This document shows positions 8,007 through 18,585 of a stretch of 64,000 nucleotides of DNA, piece after piece. This stretch comes from Picocystis sp. L7 (taxonomy: Eukaryota; Chlorophyta; Picocystophyceae; Picocystales; Picocystaceae). The stretch covers positions 186,001 to 250,000 of the forward strand of contig QXJR01000030.1 of assembly GCA_020975725.1 (NCBI GenBank). The letters run 5' to 3'. The notes under the pieces are model-generated. The model saw nothing but the letters and a program-made list of their open reading frames with translations. It made no database searches and was not told where the DNA came from. The translations under genes and the position numbers were made by a program. Position 1 is the first letter of the stretch. Each line of letters opens with the position of its first letter.

Positions 8007-9803
8007 ATGGCGTGGCGCCTCGCGTCCTTGGCGATGGCCACGGCGACGATGGCGGTCGTGCGCGCCGCCTCGAGCGTTGCAGACGACGCCAAGACCGTCC
8101 TGCTGGCCGCAGAGGCGATGGAGGAGGCAGGGAAACACGGCGATCCGAACCTGACGCAGATGTACGCGTCCGCTGCAGAACACGGATCCGCACACGCGCA
8201 CTGGGAAATGGCCGTGCAAAACGCGCTGGGATGGACGCACGACTTGGACGAAGAGAAGGCCCTCGTGCACCTGTACTTTGCATCGGCCGGGAACCACACG
8301 ATGGCGCAAATGGCGCTCGGATTCCGACATATGCACGGACTCGGCGTGCCCAAGTCGTGCGCAACAGCCGTGCTGTACTACAGCGAACCAGCCATGTCCG
8401 TGGCCGAACGATCGGCCGTGCCAGGAAACGTCAAACGCGTGGAACGGTTCCGCATCGACACGGGCGACAGCAGGAAGATGGCCGGTAGGCAAGAAGAAGT
8501 CGTGGAATACTACAAGTACAGTGCGGACCTGGGAGACACCGCGGCGCAGCTCGTCGTCGGATACCTCTTCAACGAGGGAGGCGCTGGCTTCGAAAAAGAT
8601 CGAAGGAAAGCGTTCGAGTACTTCCAGAGGGCGGCAGAAAAGGGAGAACCAGATGCAGTAGCACAGCTCGGACATATGTACGCCAACGGGTTTGGTGTGG
8701 ACAAGGATCCGGAGGAGGCCATCCAACACTTCCAAGAAGCCATCAATGAAGGGAGCGCGAGTGGTAGCTACGGGTTAGGATACATGTACCTGGCAGGAGA
8801 AGGAGTAGAACAGGATTATGCACGCGCCTACCAAAATTTCAAGGTAGCCGCAGAAAAAAAACACCTCGAATCGCACTTCCACCTCGGAGTGCTCCACCTC
8901 CTTGGACAAGGTTGTCGCAAGGACACAACCAAAGCCCTGCGGTACTTCAACATAGCAGCACAGCATGGACACACACTGTCGATGTATAACCTGGCAATGA
9001 TGTACTTGAAAGGCCACGGTACAGCGCCCAGCTGCAGCTCGGCACTCTCCATCCTGAAGTCCGTTGCGGAGCAAGGGGAAGTATCAGAGGCACTCGCAAC
9101 CGCACGCAAGGCGTTCAGCAACCGCCAACTTGACAAAGCGATGACATGGTATGCAAGGGCAGCGCTTGCCGGATTCGAACTGGCGCAGATCAATCTCGCC
9201 TGGCTCCTTAGCCAAAAGAAGCGTACCAAGATCACTGCAACGTGGAAGAGAGACGACTTTGAAAGGGAGGCACTCAAGTTTCACCACCTCGCTGCCCAAC
9301 AAGGAAACATACACAGCCTCCTCGAGACAGGCGACGGCTTTTACTTTGGGAGAGGGGTGGAGCAAGACATCGAGAAGTCCATTGAAGTGTATGTGCAGGC
9401 TGGAAGAGCTAACCATCCCCAGGCCCTCTTCAACCTAGGACTGATGTATGAGCATGCCGTTGGAGTCGAGCAAGACTTTCACATGGCGAGGCGTTACTAC
9501 GACTTGTCTGTGAGTGCGTCTGAGGAGGCCACCGTGCCCGTCAGGATTGCACTGGCAAAGCTGTGGATTCATATGAACGTATGGCCATACCTTGGCAACT
9601 GGACCAGGATCTTCGGGCAAGAGAACGAATCTGATACTGCGGAGGGGCCCGTGCACGCTGCCTATGTATCCAAGGTCGCCAAACGTTTTTTTCTGCAGGA
9701 CGCCGATATGTTCATCATGGCAGTTCTGGCCGTGGGGCTTGTAGCGTTGTTGCTGGAAAGAGCACGTAGGAGGACACTGGTTGCTGACAACCAGACTCCT
9801 TGA
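8007..9803 (+). CDS. HRD3: HRD3/SEL1L-like ER-associated degradation adaptor
   Basis: 598 residues. The start at 8007 gives a hydrophobic signal peptide (MAWRLASLAMATATMAVVRAASS); the open frame continues upstream but only through repeats and promoter sequence. About nine Sel1-type helical repeats follow, with motifs such as ALGFRHMHGLGVPKS, LGHMYANGFGVDKDPEEA, LGYMYLAGEGVEQDYARA and LGLMYEHAVGVEQDFHMA. A C-terminal transmembrane segment (MFIMAVLAVGLVALLLE) ends in a short basic tail. This order (signal peptide, luminal Sel1 repeats, C-terminal anchor) is that of HRD3/SEL1L, which in known systems hands misfolded luminal proteins to the HRD1 ubiquitin ligase in the ER membrane. The stop codon lies 40 bp from that of the convergent RAD51 paralogue. 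Confidence 0.9.
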   Translation: MAWRLASLAMATATMAVVRAASSVADDAKTVLLAAEAMEEAGKHGDPNLTQMYASAAEHGSAHAHWEMAVQNALGWTHDLDEEKALVHLYFASAGNHTMAQMALGFRHMHGLGVPKSCATAVLYYSEPAMSVAERSAVPGNVKRVERFRIDTGDSRKMAGRQEEVVEYYKYSADLGDTAAQLVVGYLFNEGGAGFEKDRRKAFEYFQRAAEKGEPDAVAQLGHMYANGFGVDKDPEEAIQHFQEAINEGSASGSYGLGYMYLAGEGVEQDYARAYQNFKVAAEKKHLESHFHLGVLHLLGQGCRKDTTKALRYFNIAAQHGHTLSMYNLAMMYLKGHGTAPSCSSALSILKSVAEQGEVSEALATARKAFSNRQLDKAMTWYARAALAGFELAQINLAWLLSQKKRTKITATWKRDDFEREALKFHHLAAQQGNIHSLLETGDGFYFGRGVEQDIEKSIEVYVQAGRANHPQALFNLGLMYEHAVGVEQDFHMARRYYDLSVSASEEATVPVRIALAKLWIHMNVWPYLGNWTRIFGQENESDTAEGPVHAAYVSKVAKRFFLQDADMFIMAVLAVGLVALLLERARRRTLVADNQTP

Positions 9804-9843
9804 GCACGAAGGAACATGTCCTCAACAGTCGGGTGTCAGAGAA

Positions 9844-10653
9844 TCACGACACTAAGCGCGATGCAGCCCCTCTTTCTGTTGGATGAAGGCTTACACTAGC
9901 AAATTTACCGGTCTGCGTCAGGCAACTGTGGGAAACTCGGATAGCCACTTGCACGTTTGGTTTGAATTCTCCTTCATGTTCATCTCTGGTGAGCATCAAA
10001 CGGGTGTGTGGTTGGTACACCCATCCCTCCCCCAGAGCAGGAACCGCACGGTTACTGTTGTTTGCATCTTGCTTCACCTGATGGTTCGTGGTCAGCACTG
10101 CCACTCGATGCGCGTGGGCCAGCTTGCGGATGGAATGAGCCAGCGCAACCATCAGAGCGTATCCAAGGCCAGCTCCTGCGCCAAGGTGCGGCGAAATAAT
10201 ACTGGACAGAGAGTCCATGATCAGCACGCGCGATTCCGTCTCTCCTTCCACGTCTTTCCTGGCGTATTCCACGTTGAGCGCGTCCAACAGCTCGAACGCA
10301 TCGAACAAGTCAAACAAGCGCACGAGGTGTATGTTTCTCAGCTCGTCTGCTCTCTCCATCTCCGCCTCCGGGTCCCACCCGGCGAGTTCTGCCGCTCGTC
10401 TGGCGCAGAAAGCGTTCTGGGTGTCCACGTACACGACGTGGAACCTTTGTTTCGCGCAGGCGGCGGCCATGGCCATGCAGATCTGCGTCTTTCCGGTGGC
10501 GGGCATGCCCGCCAGTTCCACGTGTTGGCATGGTCGCACGCCTCCTCCCAGCAGCTCGTCCACTTCCGGGAACCCCGTGGAGAAGCTCCTTTCCTCGTCC
10601 TCGTCGTCGCAATGCGCCAATGCGGTCCGATGGGCCTCGTATGCCTTCTCCAT
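9844..10653 (-). CDS. RAD51/RecA paralogue (RAD51D/XRCC2-like)
   Basis: 269 residues from the start at 10653 (MEKAYEAH). An upstream in-frame extension runs through promoter-type palindromes and is not used. RecA-fold core: STGFPEVDELLGGGV, Walker A GMPATGKT at 49-56, Walker B RVLIMDSLSS, and VAVLTTNHQV, where other RAD51 proteins have the second DNA-binding loop region. The N-terminal helix-hairpin domain of RAD51 is absent and the length matches single-domain paralogues that support homologous recombination. Which paralogue (RAD51B, C, D or XRCC2) cannot be settled by eye. It is divergent from SEH1 across a 430-bp region with several palindromic elements. Confidence 0.85.
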   Translation of the reverse strand: MEKAYEAHRTALAHCDDEDEERSFSTGFPEVDELLGGGVRPCQHVELAGMPATGKTQICMAMAAACAKQRFHVVYVDTQNAFCARRAAELAGWDPEAEMERADELRNIHLVRLFDLFDAFELLDALNVEYARKDVEGETESRVLIMDSLSSIISPHLGAGAGLGYALMVALAHSIRKLAHAHRVAVLTTNHQVKQDANNSNRAVPALGEGWVYQPHTRLMLTRDEHEGEFKPNVQVAIRVSHSCLTQTGKFASVSLHPTERGAASRLVS

Positions 10654-10732
10654 CGCACCTCGATGCCGAAACCTTCCCTCTTGCAACCTTTCGTCCCAAC
10701 CGGACCGTCCCTCCCGCCTCCGTCGACATCCG

Positions 10733-10882
10733 TCCCGTTCGAACGGATACCGATACCGGCCACAACCGACCCACCCCCCCCCTCCGTCCTTCCTTTCGAA
10801 ACCGGAGCGCGTGCGGGTTCGAACCCGGATCGATCTCCCTTTCGAAAGGGAATGGCAAGGGGAACCGAAAGGGGATCGAGTC
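10733..10882. promoter_or_regulatory. Palindromic elements in the RAD51 paralogue / SEH1 divergent region
   Basis: The densest group of the recurrent family: GTTCGAAC near 10739, CCTTTCGAAACC near 10793, GGGTTCGAACCCGG near 10813, CCCTTTCGAAAGGG near 10841 and CGAAAGGGG near 10871. It sits 80 to 230 bp before the RAD51 paralogue start and 200 to 350 bp before the SEH1 start. Confidence 0.55.
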
Positions 10883-11081
10883 CAACCGGACAGGTTTCGA
10901 CGCCGAAAGCAGAAAGGCGCCGAGCGCATCGCGGTCATGGCGATCATGCGCGCCACGAAGGACGCCAATCGAGGTGGAACGGTGCGTGGTGCACGGTGAA
11001 GAACGACAGGACACGTGCTTGCCGCGAAGGAGGTCCGAAAGGGGGGCGGGAACGAAGGGAAGCGGCCGACGAACGAGTGGG

Positions 11082-12158
11082 ATGCTGACACCTGGAAGCT
11101 TCGTCGACGATCTGCAGGTGATCAAGGAAGCGTTTTTGGAAGCACAAGGCGTGATGCGTGTGGCAGAGAGCCAGCAGGGAGACAGAATGGCGACCTGCTC
11201 CTCGGACCATACCATACAGGTGAGTGGCAGCCAGGAAAAACCCCACACCCTGTGAGCCGACGCCGCAAAAACGCAGGGATCCACTCGAGCTGACCATTCC
11301 GAACTCGAAAACGACAAAAAAAAATAGGTGTACAATGTAGAAGAGGAGTCCTACACCCTCAAAGGGCAGTGGAAAGTGCTTGGAAACGGGGGTCCGCAAT
11401 CCTTGGCCTTGTCGCCCATCGAATTTGGCAGCATTCTTGCTGCGGGCATGAGAGACGGGACAGTCTGCATTTGGGAGGAGCTCCCGCTGAAGGACGTCGA
11501 TCAGGACGAAACACACTGGAAACAGAGAGCCGCACTTCGTGGAGGGGTGGGTGTAGAAGTGGCAGCCTTGAAGTTTGCACCCACCCTGCTGGGATGTGTC
11601 CTGACGGTGCTGTACAAGAACGGCCTAATTTGCATGTATGGGGCATCTGATATCCTCTCGGCACATTCGTGGAGACAAGTGAGCAAATTCCACGTGTGCA
11701 TCGAGGATCCTTCTTTGCAATGCTATTCTTTGTCCTTCAGACCTCCCTCGGAAGATGGCCCGCCCCTTTTCACGATCGGCACGAACAAGGGGTTCCAGGT
11801 GTGGATGTACGACTCGAAAACCTTGAAATGGCAGCTGTACCGAAAGCAAAACGGACCGTCCATCAACTCCATAGACTGGGCCTGCAATACAGGACGTCCA
11901 TTGGACTTCATTGCCGCGTCCACCCCAGAAGCAAAGTGTGTGGAAATCTGGACCATCGACGGCAACTTGAATTTCTCGAGGTCAGCTGCTCTTGAATGTC
12001 CTTCTAAACCACTTCAAGTAAGTTGGGATATGATCGGCGGCACACTGGCCGTTCGACTGGCAGATCATAAAATTGCCTTGTGGAGGCAAAACCTCGTCGC
12101 CACGTGGCAATGCACGTGCACGCTTTCCATGGGAGATGAGATGGAATCGATGGAATGA
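11082..12158 (+). CDS. SEH1: SEH1-like WD40 nucleoporin / GATOR2 subunit
   Basis: Two exons, 11082-11219 and 11328-12158, encode 322 residues. The 108-nt intron has a GTGAGT donor, CTGAC at 11290-11294 and an A-rich TAG acceptor, and is phase 0. The junction restores the first WD-type blade: DRMATCSSDHTIQ joined to VYNVEEESYTLKGQW, a close match to the SEH1 pattern. Later blades show ILAAGMRDGTVCIWEE, VEVAALKFAPTLLGCVL and LAVRLADHKIALW. SEH1 forms an open six-blade propeller completed by a NUP85-type partner in the nuclear pore Y complex and also serves the TORC1-regulating GATOR2/SEA complex. Neither partner is in the window. The start gives FVDDLQVIKEAFLEAQG before the first blade, where SEH1 has its DLIHDV-type helix. 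Confidence 0.87.
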
Positions 12159-13140
12159 TTCCGAATGGTGCTTTCGTTGCATTTTTCTTTCCATGATCAT
12201 TCAGGCACGATGAAAGCATTTTGATGGGTTCTAATTTGAAGAGCACCCTCAAGGTTCACACTGGAGCAGCGCACTCGAAATATTGCAGGGGTTCGATGTC
12301 TTTCCTTTCCCGTGGTGCGAAGCATTGCAGAGTCGCGGTGGGTTGGACTTTTTTTCTTTCAGGCCTTGCACATCGATGCAAGGGAAGGATCCGGCTTCTC
12401 TTGAAACCGCCTGTATCTCGATCACTCGTGGCTTCGTGGTCGGAGTTTCTGCCATCAGCTCCGAAGCAGCTTTCTTCGCGCCTCCACTGTGCATGCCTAA
12501 GAACTTTCATGGCATCGCCACGGTTCAGCAGTTTTCTGTCCATCTCGCGGTGCCGCTTTTCCAGCACCGGTGTGTTGCTTCACACCTCTCTTCGCTTGCT
12601 TGATTGAGCCTCTTCAAGGTGGGTTCCCGTGTTTCAAACCACGCCCTTGTGTTCACTGCACCTTCGATTCCCGCGATGACCGACGGTCCCCACGGGAATC
12701 GCCCGATCCTTCTTAACCATCCCGGTTTCCCCGGGTCAGACCCGTCGGGTTGAACGGGACCGCCCCGGTTTAGAAGGGGGACGTGGTGGGGTCGCCCCGG
12801 ACATGTTGGGGTCGCCCCCATCCTTCCATCCTGGGGTCGTGAGCGCGTGCCGGAGAGTCGAGGGACGCGTTCCATCACCACCACACACTTCCAGGGTCCG
12901 TTTGGAGCGCTGGAGGACGCTCTTCCACGCAGAAAAGCAAGGAAAGGACGCTCCTGAGCTGGGAAGCTCGGGTCCACGCCCGTGCAAGGGACAGATAGCG
13001 TCCCGATACCCTCCGTGGCGCGAAAAACACACACACACAACCCCACCTGGAAGATACATCGCACTGCAGGTAGGCCGTGTTCAAGGAATACAAGTGCTGA
13101 AAAAGTGGTCCGTCGGTGAAAAGAGAAGTTCATCAGCACC
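12159..13140. other. Intergenic, no gene recognised
   Basis: About 1 kb between SEH1 and the BAR protein. G/C-rich inverted repeats with a CCCGGGTCAGACCCG core lie near 12730, comparable to the promoter palindromes elsewhere. The T-rich stretch near 12348 is not preceded by a recognisable tRNA. No credible coding frame. Confidence 0.45.
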
Positions 13141-15194
13141 ATGAAGAAGGCTTTCACCAACTCGTTCGGCCTGGCCAGGCAAAGGACCCAAGAGCGGATG
13201 GGAAATGCAGTGGTAACTCAAGACCCAGAAGTAGAAGCTCAGACAAAGGTGCGTGCGGATCCTGACGCTGGCCGTCGACGGATGCGCTTGCGATGCGTGA
13301 AAAGCGCTGACACCGTCGGATTCGTGGCTGACCTGTGGTACGGTGAATGTAGGGGCTTCTGAATACCCGGAAGCAATACGACACAATAGCCAAAGCCTCT
13401 GAAGAGTCCATCAGACGTGCCAGGAAGCTGTCTGAATCCTGGACTGTCTTGGCAGAGGCATTGCAGTCTCCCTTCCAAGGACACAATTTGGCAAGTGCAG
13501 GTGGGTGGACGGACCCAACCATTGCGAAACAGGCAGCACAGCTTGCCGAAGCAGGGGCAAAGCTTGCCATGCTCCTTCAGGACTACGTGGTTGCCGCAGA
13601 GGCCGTGGTTCTTGGCCCGAGCAAAGACTTCTTGGACGGACCGCTTGAAAGGGCCATGGAGTCCCGAAGATATTACGAACAAAGGAGGCAGAAGCTTGAC
13701 ATGAGGAGGAACAAGAATATCGACGAGCGTTCCTCTGACATGGTCACGGCATTGGCCAAATATGACAATGGTAAACGTCGCTTCATCGAAAGCGTGAAGT
13801 CTGTCCGGTCAAAGACCAACCAGATCATGGTGAGACAGGTCACGTTGCACACGGCAGCACAAGCAAAGATCTTCAGCACAGCTAGCCAATATGTCCAGGA
13901 GCTGGGTTCCCTTGCAAGTGATGTTTGCCAGCTCTACAACTTTCGATTGCAATTGCCTGGCACATCGGATCAAGAAGCTCGATTGAAGAAGGCCGGTTTG
14001 AAATCAGGACTGCCACCGGGTTCTCTTCCGCCAACCCAGAAAGGGAACCAGACTGGCCGTCAACAGCAAGGTCCCCGGCCTGCAAACGCACGCCAGCCAA
14101 CGGGAGCAGCAGGTTATGGCAGCGACGCCCTTCCTGCTCCAGAGGCCATCCAAAGCAGTTCTCCCCGTGGCGCAACCACTCCTGTTCCCATCGGAGGTAG
14201 GGATTCACTAGAAGACGAGCCTTATGCAGAGGAGCATGGTGCTACCCAAAACTACAGTCCTACACATGCAGCTGGTCAGCCACAGGAAAAGTACAGGCAA
14301 CCATACGCACAAGACCGTTACGGAGGACCAGAGGGTCCGCCTAGCCGAGGGTATGGCAATGATGAACCAGATGGCACTCGTGGGTACGAAAACGGCCCCC
14401 GTGGAGCGCCTGGTCATTCACAGACATACAGGAGTGGCGCCGCGTCATACGAGCCAAGTCAACCTGCAAGAGTTCACGACCAGGCGAGAAACCACCCTCC
14501 TCCATATTCAGGTGAATCAATGGAGTATCCCAACAGGGGAAGAAACGATCCTCTAGATGGAGGTTATCGTCAGGACCCACGTGCCACTAGCAGGCAGACA
14601 TATCCTGAACCACATCTCCGCGAACAGGGCATTCAATATGCACCTCCCCCGGCTCCATACCAGCATAGCTACGACCAACAGGACCCATATGGCCAACCAG
14701 ATGGCCCTGATCCTCATGCTGGCGGGCACTACCGCCCAGGTGGTATGCCTGAAAGGCCTCCGGTGCCACCACCAAGAGAGCAGACGCCTCCATCTTATGG
14801 GCAACCCCCTGTGTCCCAGGGGCAATATGGCCAGGCGTATGGACCACCACCACCACACCCGCCACAGTATGGGCAGGCGTATGGGCAGCCACCGCCTTCA
14901 CAGGGGCAGTATGGCCCATCATACGGTCAACCCCCGTCTGGGTACACTCGTCCGCCTTCCCAGCAACAGTATCAAGATCCCATGATGGGGGATTTGTTGG
15001 CCATGTCCTCTCACACGGACATGCCTGCTCCCCCTGGTCAACAGTACGGCGTGGGTGACCTGTCCCATGGTATGGCGAATGCGCACATTCGAGACCAGCC
15101 TCCTCCAGTGTATGGTGGACAGCCAAGCTCCCAGATGCAACGGAAGCCCAAAACTGCTCCCAGTGCAGCGGATTGGCGCAATCCTTTCGCGTGA
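13141..15194 (+). CDS. BAR-domain protein with Pro/Gln/Tyr-rich tail
   Basis: Exons 13141-13248 and 13353-15194 give 649 residues. The 104-nt intron has a GTGCGT donor, CTGAC at 13328-13332 and a TAG acceptor, and is phase 0. Residues 1-250 form a long helical region: MKKAFTNSFGLARQR, LNTRKQYDTIAKASEESIRR, ESRRYYEQRRQKLDMRRNK and LGSLASDVCQLYNFRLQLP. These resemble N-BAR/AMPH-type domains that bend membranes during endocytosis or vesicle traffic. The rest is low complexity, with repeated YGQAYGQPPPSQGQYG-like units rich in Pro, Gln, Gly and Tyr. The tail could recruit partners through SH3 or other proline-binding domains. No SH3 domain is present in this protein, which sets it apart from amphiphysin. 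Confidence 0.82.
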
Positions 15195-15537
15195 ACCAAG
15201 TTCCCAACTTGTAATTTTCTCTCCGACGTAGGTCTGCTGCTGAATCCACGCTGTCTGGAAGTTTCTATCGCTTGCATCCATTTGGCAGCATGTGCATCTT
15301 CCTGTTGATCCTTGGTACCATCTTCGTTGAAGAGGCACGAGTGTATCATGCGACATGGAATCCCACCAGTACCGTTCCTTGTGGATCCCACAACCATTTC
15401 AATCGAATAGGACCCATAATTCCGACACGTCGTGTGGATTACTGCTTCAATCGCGCGCCTCTCGACCTCCACACAAGCTTCTGCGTGGCTTGAACTGGTC
15501 TGTGGACGGGAGGAACAGCGCCTGCACACGTGGTAGC
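15195..15537. other. Intergenic, no gene recognised
   Basis: 340 bp between the BAR gene and the SRPBCC gene. An open frame in phase with the downstream gene runs back to 15355 but has no start codon context or family similarity. No palindromic promoter elements of the recurrent type were seen. Confidence 0.4.
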
Positions 15538-15957
15538 ATGCCTGAAGCGCGACACAGCGAAGTGGTGGATGCCACACCCGAGGCGGTGTGGGCGCTGCTG
15601 ATGGACAAGATGGAGAATCCAAGCAAGTACGTTCCAGGCGTGCAAGAGTGTCGCATATTGCGCAAAGACGGACCGTATTCGATGCTTAGGAGGATGAAAA
15701 CTGGAGACTTCGAGGTGGAAGAAGAGATCGTCGCAGATGTAGAGCATCGGTCGGTGGACTTTGTCCTGGTGGACCACCCCTTCTACACTGGTAAGGTGAC
15801 CAATGTCATCACCGTGGGTCCAAAAGACGAAACCACACTCACTTTCCATTTGCAATGGGTGGAGAAAGAAGGTGCCAAAGCACCGCCACTCGATCCACAA
15901 GAAGCCGTGCGCAAGGCAGTCGTGCACACCAAAGAACTGGCTGAAGGGAAGCAGTAG
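15538..15957 (+). CDS. Small SRPBCC/START-like protein (AtaL/DUF1857 type)
   Basis: 139 residues from an ATG at 15538. The order matches the helix-grip fold: ATPEAVWALLMDKMENPSKYVPGVQECRILRKDG, then SMLRRMKTGDFEVEEEIVADVEHRSVDFVLVDHPFYTGKVTNVI, ending in a C-terminal helix (PQEAVRKAVVHTKELAEGK). These proteins enclose a hydrophobic ligand cavity. The closest family by eye is the AtaL-like/DUF1857 group known from bacteria and fungi, whose ligands are unknown. It is unusually bacterial-looking and intronless, which could mean old lateral transfer, but base composition is like the neighbours. Confidence 0.75.
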   Translation: MPEARHSEVVDATPEAVWALLMDKMENPSKYVPGVQECRILRKDGPYSMLRRMKTGDFEVEEEIVADVEHRSVDFVLVDHPFYTGKVTNVITVGPKDETTLTFHLQWVEKEGAKAPPLDPQEAVRKAVVHTKELAEGKQ

Positions 15958-16065
15958 GCGTCGAATGGGCCGCTCGCGGCAGCCCTAGGAACAACCAACA
16001 TGATGACATGAACTTTGTAATGATATTGCATGGGACGTTTATTGAAAGGGTGCAAAGTGAGCCAC

Positions 16066-18585
16066 TCAATACCTCGAGAGAAGGCACGAGACCTGCTGTT
16101 CGAAACTCTTGTCCGCAAAGTGCTGGTCATTGTCAGCGTTGACAGCCAGAAAAGCAGTGACCAGCTCCTCGCCCAACATCCTACGGATGGGCTCCGCCTT
16201 TTCAGACATCAAGCAAGTTGCTGCTTGCTGGAAGTTCCGTGGTAAAATTTCGAGTTGAACTGAAGATGTCGATGGATTGATTTGCACGGGAAGGGGCAAG
16301 CGCCTTCTCGATGAAATCCCCTCCATGCCCGCAGCAACGACCGCAGCGATCGCCAGGTATGGATTGCTTGTAGAGTCCATGGTCTTGATCTCCCAATACA
16401 GAGGTGGATCTTGCTCTCCACACGATATTGCCCTCAAAGGTGCCTCCCTGTTTTGGTAGCCCCAACACTTGTAAGCTCCACTCCACGTGTTTGGGGCCAA
16501 CCTGTCGTAGCTCAGAGGGGAAGGGGCGAGGATGGCTGTAAGTGCATCAAGATTGTGTAGAACACCTCCTATGAACTGGGACGATGTGCTGCTGATCTCC
16601 CGGCCACATTTTCCACCGCAAGACATCATGCTCTCACCCTTGTCGTTCCAAAGACTGATGTTCATGTGGCACCCATTCCCCGCTTCTCCCAAGAAGACCT
16701 TGGGGAGAAAAGCAGCTTTGCATCCGTGCTTACTTGCAATCGATGCAATCGACAGACGAGCAAGAAGAAGGCCATCAGCAGAGCTCATCGCATCGTCGTG
16801 TTGCAATGCCACTTCAAACTGACCTCTTGCAGATTCTGCATGCAATAGCCCAACTTTGAGGCCAAGCTCACTGAGCGCCGTCAACACATCGTCCAAAAAA
16901 GGTGCAGTCTGGTCAAAGGATGTGGCAGAGCAATAAGGAGAGTCATCCACTGGCTCAAAGGAACCTGGAGTGGTTGGATTGGTCTTGAGCAAGATAAACT
17001 CAATCTCAAAGCCAACCCGTAGAAATATCCCACGTTCTTGGAGCGCATGCAGTGCATGTTGAAGCTTGGACCTAGGGCAATATTGCCACACCTGGCCATT
17101 TTGACACCTCATGTAACCGAACGCCAAATCATGATTGGTCTTCCAAGGAATGCACCTCAGAGTGTCCTTGTCAGGAACAATATTGATTTCTCCGACAGGT
17201 GTAAGCCCACTGTGTGGAGAGGGGGCATCGGTATAAGCAGGAGTTGCCATGCAAGCTTTGGTCAAGCCTATGCCTCTCTCAGCAACCCAATCAAACCGTT
17301 CTGCAGGTACTGCCTTGCAGCGAGTGATTCCTGCTGCGTCGCACCAAAGAACTCTCAAGATGTCTGCTGCACTCTCAATCTTCATCGGCATGTGCGAGGC
17401 GGGATCTGCAGGTCGAATCTTAAGTTTGTACAGGGTACAGGCATTTCTATAAAGTAGATCCTCGGTGATACTGATTGCATCGCACTCACTTATTTCATTG
17501 GTGCGGAGAAGACCGGCCAAGATTCTGAGAAGCGCATCTCTAACATCTGCTGCGGCTATGAAGAAACCCTCTGGCATGAAGTGCGCATCTGTGCTGAACA
17601 GCAGCTTGTTGGACGGGCAAAGTTCCAGCGCCATGCTCACGACTTGGCCGATTCCCGATTGGCTCAGCATAGGGATTGCCAAACCTAGATCCAAAAAACA
17701 ATTCTTGTGCGCGGAGCAGAGGTGTCCTGCTTCACGAGTGAAAGGGTACCCTGCGTGAAGTATGACCACAGGGACTCTCAGCACATCTTCTTTCTCGAGA
17801 AAAGGTTTGAGGAGCAACGGGTTGGCCTGTTGCAGGTCTAAATCTGTGTCCCCAAAGCCTGTATGGATTTGGAGAGGAACGACTTTGGAGGCACGGGTAG
17901 CACACTTCAGCGCTTCCATCACGCACCATGAAACCAAGGGCGCTTCGACTATTCTCACTTTTCCATCCGCAGCGGTTGCTTGTATGGTCTTGTGGTACGC
18001 TTGGTCCACCTCTGAAGCTTCGAAATCCGTTCCAAGTGCAGCGAGGCCGCATCTGTACGCGGCGATTGTTTTCCAAGACACGACGTTACCCTGTTGGATG
18101 GTCTTGGAAAGGTTGGATTCGAACGCCTTCTGGAACTGTTCCCACGTGGGAAACGGGTTTGCGTTCCTCTCCTTTCGTTGTTCCATCGTTTCTTCGGCGA
18201 TGCGTTCGATCCTTGCAACTCGATACACGTGCTTCACGACCTCCTTGTGCTTCTCCAGCGACCACATGTTTGGTGCGACGAGCCCGTCGTCCACGAGGAC
18301 GGCCTGGATGTTCGCCTTCTCGAAGCACAGGCGCGCCATCTCCACCGTGTCGATGGCGTCTCGCGCTTCCTGCACGCCTTCGAAGCTCCTTTCGCATCCC
18401 AGCAGCTCCGCCAGCCGTCGCACCGCGCGCTTCGCCGCGAGTGTGTGCTTGGCGTCTTCCTGTGCGTTTCCTTCCGCTTCCGACACGCAGGTCTCCAGCC
18501 GCGCTTTCCCTTCGCAGATGACGTGGCAGTGGTGGTCCACGATTGGACAGCTGGCCACGAAACCTCGCCATCGACGTCCATCCAT
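16066..18585 (-). CDS. Amidohydrolase fused to type-I glutamine synthetase (FluG/NodGS type)
   Basis: 839 residues from the ATG at 18585; an ATG at 18630 would add 15. The first ~390 residues form an amidohydrolase-like TIM barrel: VDHHCHV (metal-site HxH), VVILHAGYPFTREAGHL, NCFLDLGL and LLFSTDAHFMPEGFF. The last ~430 residues resemble bacterial-type glutamine synthetase: GFEIEFILL (acidic metal ligands), GNGCHMNISLW (the GxHxH-like glutamate loop) and RLAPNTWSGAYKCWGYQNREAPLR. The same fusion is known as fungal FluG and plant NodGS, linked to developmental signalling rather than bulk nitrogen assimilation. Activity cannot be inferred: plant NodGS lacks standard synthetase activity. It ends 109 bp from the stop of the convergent SRPBCC gene. 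Confidence 0.9.
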   Translation of the reverse strand: MDGRRWRGFVASCPIVDHHCHVICEGKARLETCVSEAEGNAQEDAKHTLAAKRAVRRLAELLGCERSFEGVQEARDAIDTVEMARLCFEKANIQAVLVDDGLVAPNMWSLEKHKEVVKHVYRVARIERIAEETMEQRKERNANPFPTWEQFQKAFESNLSKTIQQGNVVSWKTIAAYRCGLAALGTDFEASEVDQAYHKTIQATAADGKVRIVEAPLVSWCVMEALKCATRASKVVPLQIHTGFGDTDLDLQQANPLLLKPFLEKEDVLRVPVVILHAGYPFTREAGHLCSAHKNCFLDLGLAIPMLSQSGIGQVVSMALELCPSNKLLFSTDAHFMPEGFFIAAADVRDALLRILAGLLRTNEISECDAISITEDLLYRNACTLYKLKIRPADPASHMPMKIESAADILRVLWCDAAGITRCKAVPAERFDWVAERGIGLTKACMATPAYTDAPSPHSGLTPVGEINIVPDKDTLRCIPWKTNHDLAFGYMRCQNGQVWQYCPRSKLQHALHALQERGIFLRVGFEIEFILLKTNPTTPGSFEPVDDSPYCSATSFDQTAPFLDDVLTALSELGLKVGLLHAESARGQFEVALQHDDAMSSADGLLLARLSIASIASKHGCKAAFLPKVFLGEAGNGCHMNISLWNDKGESMMSCGGKCGREISSTSSQFIGGVLHNLDALTAILAPSPLSYDRLAPNTWSGAYKCWGYQNREAPLRAISCGEQDPPLYWEIKTMDSTSNPYLAIAAVVAAGMEGISSRRRLPLPVQINPSTSSVQLEILPRNFQQAATCLMSEKAEPIRRMLGEELVTAFLAVNADNDQHFADKSFEQQVSCLLSRY

